From Ampullaceana balthica (taxonomy: Eukaryota; Mollusca; Gastropoda; Lymnaeidae), in NCBI GenBank assembly GCA_944989445.1, contig CALYLW010000323.1, forward strand, positions 124,001 to 188,000: a DNA stretch of 64,000 nt. The letters run 5' to 3'. Below are positions 34,601 through 46,600 of the stretch, piece by piece (positions within the stretch are counted from its first letter, which is position 1; every line of letters begins with the position of its first letter). Both the position numbers and the translations under genes were made by a program. The notes below the pieces were generated by a model. That model made no database searches and was not told the origin of the DNA. It worked only from the letters and a program-made list of their open reading frames with translations.

Positions 34601-37600
34601 TCAAAACCTCAGTTTATAGCTGGTCACTCACCACAGCATGGCTATAAGAGAGATAATCAAGTGTTTCACTCCTACTGACAGTCTTATCCTGTTCCTTAGC
34701 CTCTCTTTCTAAAGCTGCCTGCATCCAAAGGCTGCTGTGGTAGTAATCATTTTCTACATAACTCAGACGCCCAATCAGGAAACAGTCAGCAGCTGGTGAT
34801 GAAGAAATGCGATCTTAACGTGTCCCAAAAAGTCCTCATCACAGTCATGCTGTGATCAGCTATGCAAATCACCACATTAGTATATATCTACAAGTGGCAC
34901 TTCAGACTTGGTTAACATTTAGAAAAATCACTTGCAAAATGCTTAGTCATTCTAGAACCATAGTTCATGGCTTTTCATGCAAATGTCACCGAGATGTTAG
35001 AGTATATGTCTTGAAAACTTCCATCAGAAAGTCTCATGGAGAGGTCTGTCTTGTTAATGCTTCATGCTTGAATTCATTGAAAGAGTATTAGGCCATGCAC
35101 AGCAAAGATGCTATCTGAATCATTCTTCACAAGTTTTAGAGCAGACATTAAAACCCATGTGAAGAATTCCGGCACTGAAAACATTTGTAACTCAATTTCC
35201 TTAATCCACACAATTTATGAAAAGCACATCAATACTACAGAAATCTTATATTTGTAACTTGGAATTAAAATAGCTTTTTGAAAGTAATACCCAGGAAACA
35301 CACTTTCTAAAAAAATATTAATCAATTTCTTGAAATATTCCTTTTATTTGAAATTTATTTTCTTTTTCATTTTTTATCGACATTCAATAACCTCTGAAAA
35401 AATTCACACAAAATAGCAACACAAAGTTACAGATCAGTATTTCAGATCAAAGTGTTTAAGTTTGGCAATCTAAGTGATCACCAAAACCACCTAGAAAAAC
35501 TCGTTTAGACAGTTCAAGTCCTTAAATATACGTAAATTGTGCTTGCTATTATTTTATGACTTTAATGAGGTGTGAAATTAAATTAAAAATATGCCAATTT
35601 AAAAAAAAACATATGATAAACTAGCAGAGAAAAAGGTCAGAGGTTATGATTCTCACCTTGAAGTAAGAAAATGCCAGATAATCTAACACTTCAATTCTTG
35701 TCCAGTCCGTATCTTCACTATCTGGAAACACCTCAATCTCCCTTTCTCCTCTCTCACTCCCTCTGTTAATGTTCCTACTCTTCATACTTTTTGAGTGCTC
35801 ATCCAAAGCTTGCTCCATCCAGAGCATCGTATGGTAAAAATCTCCCTCATTGTAGGAAAGACGACCAATCTCAAAACATTCTTCGGCTGGTATAGGGTTC
35901 ACACACGAACAAAGAGTAGGGGAGGGGCCATTGTTAAATGAGTAAGACATGCATGTAGTATGAAATATGAATCTACTCATTTGTTTAGCAAAGCTAGATG
36001 CACAACTGACTAAACAAAGAAGACATGATTTTTTATGGTGCTAATTTCAAACAAACTTTAGGGGGTCAAAACTAAAATATATTTTCTACAAATCACCTGA
36101 TTAGTCAAGGGCAGTAATTATTCTTTAAAAAGATAATGTTGACATTAGTACTGATCATAGCTTTCAAAACATCAGGTTTCCAGAATTACAAAACAGTCAT
36201 TGAAACAGGCTAAATCAATAACCAAAGAATGTACATTCATTCATCTGAAAGAATACATTCTCATTCATATTAAGTAAGAACAAATTCCACTTCAAACAAC
36301 TATTAACAACATTATCAATTTATTTGTATAGGCAATTTAAGACTTTCATCTAATGCATTCAATGATTATACAAATTATTATTGAGATATTCTCAATTTAA
36401 AATTATCAATATTAACTACTGAAGCCATGCCGTGCCTTAAGCTGCATGTAAGAACATCATGCAATCAAGCAACCATTCAATCATTCTATAATTTTTAGAT
36501 TTGCTATTAGCACTTTAATTAATAAAAATTATTAGTCCATTTAATTAATTATACAGATATTTATATTTAGAGAGACATTATATCATTCAAGTCTATTGTA
36601 CCTGATAAAACAGGGGACACCACTCCACCAAGGTCTCCATGGGCTACTGTTGAGGTGTCCAGGTGATAGGTGTCCTGTAAACGCATCAAAGCAGAAGCAG
36701 CTCCCTTTAGATCTTCATGTGTTGGTAAATCTGCTCTCACTTGTTCTATCTCCTGAAACATGGCTAGTTTTGAAGAGGACGCATTATAGTTATGTAAATG
36801 ATACAGAAGAAATTCTGATTTTAATTATTTATAGCAGATTATTATTTCCAAGGTCGTTTTAAAGTTACTGGAATAACCTTTTGAACAAAGATTGTAGCAA
36901 GTCATCTTTCCCATGACTAGCCTTTAAGTAGGCATTTGACTCTAGTAACATTCGCTTGCATCTTTTCGCTGTGCCTAAGTTAGCAATCATTGTGATGTCT
37001 GTCAATTCCCCCAATGACTCCACGCCTCCATAAATTAAAGTGCTTTTCAAATTTTGCACAGAAAAATTAACACTAGCTAATACTCTAATACAAAGGGATT
37101 GAATTAAAGTTGAACCAGTCAAGATTAAATAAAACTAAACTATACTTAAAGGAACGTTTAAATATCTTAATTATTTTTTCGTATGTATGTATTTTTGTAA
37201 CCCTGATAAAGAGGTGCACAAATATAAATTTCTTTATAATTACACTAAACTGTAAGAATAAATGTAATTCTTTTCATAAGTCTAACATCTTAAATTATCC
37301 CATTTTTCAATAATTAATTTCCTTCACCGACTAATGCCTTTTTAAACACTTAATAGAAACATTGAAAGATGAGCTCTCATTTGTCTACATTTGTCACTGG
37401 TGCTTTCAACAAAACAAACTATATTTAATAAGAACTTTTGTACCCTTATACAACTGAAAGTTGGACTGTTTTTCTATGTTTTGCTTTTTACTTTTGAATA
37501 TTATAATGGAAAATAAAAAATTAATCTATGAGGATTTTGTTTTAATAAAACTTTTCAAACCCCCTGATTTTAACAGCATTTATTAAAAGCCCTTAAACGG

Positions 37601-40600
37601 AATGAAATCAAACTACTCACCATCCCACGTATTGTTAGAAATAACAGGAATCACATCTCGGTCCCAGTCTAACGTGAACCGCTTGATGAGCAGGAATGCA
37701 TTGATGGGGTTTCCCAGAAACTTGTCAATGTTCTCCAGTGCTTTGTTGCTGTGACGTTCATAGTCTTCAGCCAGCCTGTCAATTGCAAATGGAGATGGAG
37801 GATCTTTTATACCCTGAGCAATATTGATTTCTTTTTCTTTTCTTCCAGAAATAAAACATATTTTAAGCTAAAATAAATATAAGTATAAGCATTAAAGCTG
37901 AAATATTGTGTCTCTCATGATAATTTTTTTTTGTTTAAACTTTTTTTAAAAAGATGTATAATTAGATTTAATAGAATTATATTAATTTTATTCCTAAAAT
38001 ATATTTTAAAATAATACAAAGCAATTTTAAAAATTATGAGAAAAATGAACTATTTATTCCATAAATTTCATTAGGTCAGGTTAGCTTTTTCAACTGCAGA
38101 GAAACCTTGGCAGACAAAATGACAATCCACGCCATGGAGAGAAAAAATCAATAACTGGAGTTGTTTTACACTCATTTGGCCCATGGTGGGCAGTAATTGA
38201 AAGAGATTCCGGTCTCCCTGAGCCCATCACCTCCAGGCAAGTATTGCGTGAGTGACCGGCCTATCATTCACCAGGACACTTCAAGAGTGATAGGTTTTCC
38301 CAGCTCGGCCCGTGATTAAGAGCTAAATCTAGATTAACAGCACGGTATCATGTTACTCAGCTTGTGTGGACAGCCACAATAGCTGGCTGAACTGGTCTTG
38401 TTGACACAATTCATTGCCTGTGATTTTCACAGAAACTCTTCAATAAGGCTTAAATTATAAGGCATGAAAATTAATTTCTCCTATAAAAAAACACTGACTA
38501 TGCTTATTCCCTGTGTGTTATAAAACATGACAATAAATAAGCGTTTTTGGAGAACATTTATTACAAACTTAAAATTCTATTATCTTAGTCCAACATGTAA
38601 TGATAAAATTAATTTAATAAGATAGTTGCATAATGACCTAATGCCTAATAAAATTTCATTACTTTCCAGTTTATTTTCAGGTGTGCTTTGTTGTCAAAAA
38701 CTTTGTTTTTAAGGGTTATTTATATATATATATGTTATATAGAGATAAACTAAAAATCATTTATTTAATTACGGTACATTCGATCGATCTGAAATTTTGA
38801 TACAATGCATCGTTAGGTGACACGAAATCTATGGGCAAAATTTCAGCTCGATAGCATCACGGGAAGTGTGTCATTTTTTACTTTTGTTTTTCCGCCCGAC
38901 CTCGAACCCAAGAGAAAACGGTGAAGTTTTTTTGAATAAAATGGTACACAGGAAAATTTTAGATTAGGGTGCCCTCCCCCTGATGGTGTCACCCGGGGCG
39001 GCCCGGCCCCCCCCCACCCCGAGTGACGCCACTGGTACTCACAACTGTTTTGGGCGATTGCCCCATAAACTCCCTAAAGGAAAAGATGGATTGAAAAGAA
39101 ATGAACCAGGCTTTTCAAAGAAGAAAATGGATTATGTACAGGATTCATTTGCACTGGCGTAAAAGTGAGGCTAATAGGTGTATCCTGGACTAAGGGGTCG
39201 TCCATAAATGATGTCACGCACCTAGGGCCTAAGGGAGAGGGGGTCGACCATTTGTGACGGTGTGTGACGAGGGGGCGGGGATGTTTAAGAAATGTGACAT
39301 CACATCAAAACGCGCCTTTAAATAAAAGTTCCACTCCAATAATCAGGGGTCAGCGAACTTGTTTGCCTGTTTCCTCAAAATATAAACAAAACTTATGTTG
39401 ATGTTACCCCCGAAGTCGCGAGGTCCTGTACCCAAACAACCGGGGGGGGGGACTGACGCCCCCCAAAGGTCTGGGGCAAAGCCACAGCCGAAAACGTATC
39501 TTGTTAGTTTTAGAGGACTGAAAATTGTCCAAAAATGAATCTGAATAAAATGAACAAAAGTACTTTTTTTTAAAGTATGAGGCCCAGCTGCAGTGACGAA
39601 TGTATAATCTCGCATGAAAAAGAAGAAAATAATTTTTTAGTCACAAACTAAGTAGTCACACAGGGGACTCAGAGCTCTAAGTTTTATTGATATTTATTGT
39701 GATCGATTGTGGGATTTAATGTGAGATATAAAATTTGATCAACTAACACAAACGTTCTGATTGGAATTCGGCTAGCTTTGCTGGCGCTTTAGCTATTGTA
39801 AGAAACGGAAAGCCATTCACAGATAGGGAGAGTATGCCAAATCATTCATGCTTGATGTTGCCAATGAACTTTTTGATGACTTTTCCAATAAGGACAAAAT
39901 AATTAAACGGATAAAAGAAATGCAAAATGCCTCTGTCGGCAAGAACTGTTCACGATCGTAGCATCATGATGTCAAATCAAATTGAGGATATGCAAGTGAA
40001 GGACATAAATGCGGCACCGTTTTTCTCTCTCGCTTTGGATGAGTCAACAGACATTAGAAATGTATCCCAGTTCAGCGTGGTTGCAAGGTATGTTGTCGGT
40101 GAAACATTACATGAGGAAAGTCTTGCTGTTTTGTCTATGAAGGGCACAACAAGAGGGCAGGATTTATTCGAGTCCTTCATTGAGTTCGCTAAAGAAAAAA
40201 AAATCTACCGATGGATAAACGTGTTTCGGTGTGCACTGATGGTGCTCCGTGCATGGTCGGAAACACGGAGGATTTGTCGCTCTTCTTTGTGAGCATGAAA
40301 ACAGACGCATCTTTCATTGCATCCTACATCAGGAGGCGCTTTGTGCTCAGATGTGTGGAGAGCAACTTGGTGAGGTGATGTCGCTGGTGGTTCGGGTAGT
40401 CAACTTTATTGTTGCTCGAGCATTAAATGATCGCCAGTTTAAAACACTGCTTGATGAGGTTGGGAATAATTATCCTGGTCTGCTTCTGCACAGCAACGTG
40501 CGTTGGTTGTCAAGGGGGAAAGTGCTCAGCCGATTTGCGGCTTGTCTGAGCGAAATTATGAATTTTCTTGAAACGAAGAATGTCGAGCCTCCCGCGTTAG

Positions 40601-43600
40601 CTGACGCTGAATGGCTCCTGAAGTTTTATTATGTCGTAGACATGACTGAACTTCTAAATCAGCTCAATGTGAAAATGCAAGGCGTTGGAAATACAATCTT
40701 GTCCCTGCAACAAGCAGTGTTTGCATTTGAAAACAAGCTAGAACTATTCATCGCTGACATTGAAACGGGTCGTTTATTACACTTTGAAAAACTGGAAGAG
40801 TTCAAAGATATGTGCACATCAAGTGACCCTGCTCAACATCTTAATATTCAGCAGCTAGCAGGCTTCACGTCCAATCTCATGCAGTCATTTAAAGCGCGCT
40901 CTGGAGAATTTCGTGAGCACACCCGTCTTTTTAAGTTCATCACCCATCCACACGAGTGTGCAGTGGACAGCACTGACCTGAGTTGCATCCCCGGAGTCTC
41001 CGTAAGAGATTTTGAGCTCCAAGCTGCTGACCTGAAGGCCTCAGACATGTGGATGAATAAGTTCAAGTCACTGAATGAAGATTTGGAAAGACTTGCAAGA
41101 CAGCAAGCAGAGTTGGCCAGCCAACACAAATGGTCAGAAATGAAAAAAACTTCAACACGCAGACCAGCTGATTGTCAAAACTTGGAACGCGCTACCAGTC
41201 ACATACAACACACTTCAGCGTGTGAGTATTGCTGTACTGACAATGTTTGGCTCTACGTATGCATGCGAGCAGTCTTTCTCACATATAAAGAACATCAAGA
41301 CCAACCACCGATCACGTTTAACGGATGGAAGTCTCAACGCCTGCATGAAGCTTAACCTCACCACGTATCGACCAGACTACAAAGCCATAAGTAAATCCAT
41401 GCAGCACCATAAGTCGCATTAATGGTAAGTAATAATCATTATTGATTATTTTAGCAACAGCATGACAGTGTTATTAAAAAGATTACAGAGCATAATTATT
41501 GTGCTTTTAGTGTTGAAATTACACAAAATGCACACATTTACTTGAATTTTTAGTTGTAAGAAATATGTATGGCTCTCACAGAATTACGTCTCGAAATATG
41601 TGGTGTTTATGGCTCTCTCAGGCAAAAAGTTTCCCGACCCCTGCTATAGAATATGTACATTTTTCGTTAATAAGCACATAAAATGAAACAAATAAAATCA
41701 AAATCAATAACATTTCGCTACCACGTCAGTACAGTGAAAATAGTTGACCGGCCCCTGGTGCAATGGAAAAATTCCTGCCGGCCCGCCACACTAAAAGTTT
41801 GAGAAGCACTGGTCTAATGTGTAAATATATTGAGTGTCAAGAAATGTCACAGTTTTAACGACTATATGCACAGGATCTAGCTTCAAATAGTGCGTACTCT
41901 CGCTCGTCTCGTCGGGAGGGGGGGGCCCTGTGACAAGCTCTTATGTTTTTTATTAGAACATTTTTATGCAGCGATACTGAAGTGTCTGTTTAAAGACTAT
42001 TTTTGAGGTAGATGATTTAGTTCACTAAATAGTGGTGTTGTTTGAAGCTTTATAACCTTGCTGTAAAATTTTTAATTCAATCATCCTGATTTGAAATCTG
42101 ACCCTACTTAGTGTATGTTTTATATTAAGCACTATCAAAATAATGTCATTTAATGATCTAAAAAAATCTAAAATTACAATGAAAAAATAATAATATTTAT
42201 TATCAAAACAAATTTAAAAATAGGCTAACAAGTTTATGTTAGCGACATAAGTATCTGCCAATGTGTGCTTCGTCACTACTTGAAGTGAAAGATAGCGTCA
42301 AGTAATTTAATACGACTTGAAGAATTTTAAAATAAAGGATCAATCTCTCAGCATTATTTTTGAGATATTATTATGGTTTTCATGTTATGATTCATGTGAT
42401 ATTAAAATGAGCCCTTGCACATCGGAGTTGGGAAACTGTAGCGGACCTTTGTTATTCTGGCACATCAGTTAGAGAAAAGCGTGCGTCATTAAAGCAGAAA
42501 AAACCTAATTGATGGGCATCATTACAATTCATCATGCTTTTTATTTTCCCGACTACCCCATATTTGTGTAGTGTAAATACGTATGTATTTGTGTATGCGC
42601 GGATGCTTTCAACATCATTTGAAGAAGCAGGTTTCTGTGACTCCAAATGGTGAGCTTCTGACAAGACTACGATCGTTTATCTTCTTAAACCATTCAAATG
42701 TGTTTAAAATTACATCTTGACGCCCATTAAATGGTTTCTTGGTATGTTTAAGCGGTGTTTCTTACATTCAAATAGGCGTGTTTGACATTTTAGAAGTAGC
42801 AAAGGAAAAGTAGACACTAACAACGTATTACACACGTTAAGAAGCTGACACACAATATTAATAAGAAGTAGGATGCATTTTTGTAGGTAGTAATGGATTT
42901 TTTATGTTCAATATTCAACAGAGTTGAGCACGTATGTGTGTGTCACACTGAGACATACTAAAAAGAAATAACAAACAAAACCGAGCAGACTCTTATCTAC
43001 ACTGCATAAAATTTAATTTATAAATAGAAAGATACGCGATGACCTGCGTTTGATTAATGCATCTATTGGTGATTTTATTGTGTGTAAACAATGGGTAATA
43101 TTTGTAAGATTGTGAGATTGTTATATTTAATTTTTGCGCAGTATGTTTTACCTGTAGGATATGAGCAAAAACGTGGCCATTTACGCGTATTTATTTATGT
43201 ACATGTATATAATAAATCGCGGATACTTTACGCGTTGATGGAAACACGGATCAATTATATTTCCAAATCGCTTTGCTACTGAAATATCTTTCAAAATACT
43301 GTGTAAAACATTTAGAAATAGTGTTTCTGTAGCGCACGATAGTTTAGGGACGATTGCTTCATAGAATGCCCCGAAGAAATAGACATTTTCGAGACTTTCA
43401 AAGAAGAAAATGGATTATAAATAGGAGCAAGATGCTTTTGCATAAGAGTGAGGCCAATAATGGGCGGAACATTTTTTTATATAGAGAGGCAAATATTTTT
43501 ACCTTGTGACGGATACTATTAATTGGCAGGGGCAGGCGTCATGAGTATGACCAACCCTGGTTGGCATAAACTCAAGCTTAAGCTAAATTGTATGCCAAAA

Positions 43601-46600
43601 CCTTGCGACTCAACTATAGCCTATAGGAATCACATGAAAAGCTATTTTAGGGCAGATCAATGTCCAAACTTACAAAAGATGTAGTAATTTTTTAATGTGG
43701 TTACACGGCTCACGTTTGGAATAACTGTAAAATTGTCACAGATGTGGGGATGCTGATTGTTAAGAAGAAATATCACGATAAAAAAGACGTATTCATATTT
43801 ATTCATCGGATCTAACTTCAGAAAAGTGTGCAATCTTTTGGAAGAAAAAAAAACAATACCAACAAACAACACAATGGCAAGCTGTTGTGATTTTTATTAG
43901 ATTAATTTTATTCAGCGATTTTCAGGTGTCAGTCAATATTCAGATTGTTGAGTTAAACATGTAGTTTAATAAATGTTAGTTTTATATTAAACTTTAAATA
44001 ATGTCTTTATGATATAATCATGCTTGAAAATGTTAAATTTAATCACCCTGCTTTTAAATCTGATGCATTCTTGTTATATTTTGTTCCTTTATTTCTTTAA
44101 TTTATTTTTTAAAATGTTATTTATTTATTTTGTTTACTTATTTAGCGAAAAATGGCCAGGTCCTTTTGAAATATGTATGGTCTTCATGTTATGCTTCACG
44201 TGAAAATAAAAAGAGCCATTGCACATTGGAGTTACAAAGCTGTAACGCACTTTTATTATTCTTGCACATCATTTGTAAAAGAAAAGAATGCGTTTTCACA
44301 GATTACAAACTAAGACTTTTGCAAAATCCATTACGCTTTCAATGTTCTGGACTTCCCTGTATTGTTTTTTGTTTTAATATTTATTTATTGTTTTGTTATT
44401 CTATCAGCCTTTTGTGATCACGATTCCATAGCTATTTTTAATAAATTAGTTTCAGCATTTACATTATTCTCTAAACTATAAATTTTAATGGAAATATGAG
44501 ACCCCAAAACATAATACTACAATGTACTTGGTTTTATTGCAGCAAAGCACGGGCATCGGACTAGTTAAAACTTATTCTTTCATTCACATATTTTGTTTAA
44601 GTGGTATATAGTGTGTGTTTTTTTTAAAACACAAAACAAAATGTGCTCTCCTTAAAAAATGATGCAGGCCCAGATGATTGGCCAACAATAAAAAAAAACA
44701 ACCACTTCACTTGCATGAATGAACTCAACAACTACTCAGTCTACTGGCTGACAACAAGTGGTAGAAGAGTAATGATTCTCCTGACAGAAGCCCACGCTCC
44801 ATTACCACATGAATATTGTGAGAAGGGAGTGGACAGGCAAGGATTGACACCTTCCTGGCCTTCCCACACAATGCACGCTGAGTACTGACATGACCTTAGC
44901 CTTATTTTAACATGAAAGAGTGGGTACAACTTTGCTTGTAAATAAAAGACATATTCAACACATTATATATTAAAATGAAACATTATATTATATCCGTATT
45001 CTAATTTCTGAACACCTTACTATTATATCTATTTTGGTGGTGGGTAAAAACAAACTAATAAAGCCACCGAACAGCTATAATTTATTATTTAATTACCTCT
45101 AAAGGAAAAGTTTTCATTGGTTAAAATTGTAAGATATATCAGGGATATTTGGCCTTCACTTGTAACAGGGTATCAATAAAAGAATATGTGAATTTTTTCT
45201 GTCTTTCAAGTGAAACTGTAGAACCAGCTGTTACGGCCCTGTTAAATTGATGTTCTAACAAATTAACATAGAGGTTCTAATTCATTAATAGAAAGGTTCT
45301 AATGCAATTACATAGAGGTTCTGATTCATCAACATTGAGATTCTAAGTTATAACCTTACAGGTTCTGATTCATTAAAACAGAGGAACTCACCATTAACAT
45401 AGAAGAACTAATCATTAACATTTAGGTTTTAATTCGAACTTGCTTGAGCTTTGGCTTCTCACCTTCAGTGCCACAGACAGTAGTAATTGTATGCATTGCA
45501 ATGAAGACTAAAACGGACCAGAGTTAAGATGTTATCTTTCTAGGGCTGCGGAAATTAACGATTAATTTCTCGATTAATCGTTAAAAATTGTTACCGATTA
45601 AATTATTTTTTACGATTAATCGACCCATCACTTACAATTATTGGAAGTCAAAAAGTTTTTAAAAAAATAATAAAAAATAGCGCCTATAAATAATAACAAA
45701 TTTCCTGCCGATTACACGATCATTTTGGTTTGAAACTAGTGACTAATGGGTATGTTCAAAATGTTGATAAAGTTTGGCTACCATGGTTCTAACACTTCGC
45801 CTACTTATAATACCAAATGAAAAGCGTATTAAGCTAGTGGCAGTAATGGAGTCTGACTCAGAGACAGAAAATGACAACAGCTCTTCTGATGAATTACTGC
45901 GTTACAAAATGGAGATGAAAGTTCCTGAATCCATTAACCCTCTACAATGGTGGAAACTTAATGAACACCGATATCCGATTATGTCATTCCTTGCCAAGAC
46001 CGTTTTGTGCATACCAGTTATATCAGTTCCATGTGAATGATTGTTCAGCTCGGCTGGTTATATTGTCAACTAGGCCTGCTCATCACCTGAACCAAAAAAT
46101 GTCAACACACTTGTCTTTTTGCGTAGTTGGTTAAAAGATGACATATAAAGGAGACATTCCAGTGTTATTTAGATTTTCAGCAAGAATGTTTAATAGATTT
46201 TCAGCAAGAATGTTTAATAAGTGTTACTTATGACATCATAAATTTAATTTTTGGCTTTAATCGAAATTAACAATTAATTGTTTGTTAATTTGGTTAATTT
46301 ATTGTTAGTTTTTCAAAAGTTAATGATTAAATTTAAATTAATCGTTAACAGCCCTTCTCTTTCCTTTCATAAATTATTACTATATGATAATTTCTTTACC
46401 ATAACGTCATCCACCCTGAAAAACTACACTTTTTAAACACTATGTAACTATGGGAATTTTTTATGTTGTTGTTGTATGAAACTATACTGCTTTTTAAAAA
46501 TAAATTTTGTAAAGAAATGTTAAGTATCCACAGTGAATGTTCAGAGTTCATAATAGACAATTTCAGCACCTGGATCTTTGATAGTGGTCAGAGTTTCATT

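Noticed and set aside
37776..37813. Earlier acceptor for P4HA exon 2 (GGTATAAAAGATCC start)
   Set aside because: It would be phase 0 after a phase-2 donor. The acceptor at 37776 (ATTGACAG) restores the frame and matches the family length.
39336..41651. 8-bp target duplication for the GTF2IRD2-like hAT
   Set aside because: The flanks CCAATAAT and CTATAGAA do not match, so I do not claim one.
45248..45432. CRISPR-like array
   Set aside because: Units are diverged and contiguous without unique spacers, and the genome is eukaryotic; it is a minisatellite.
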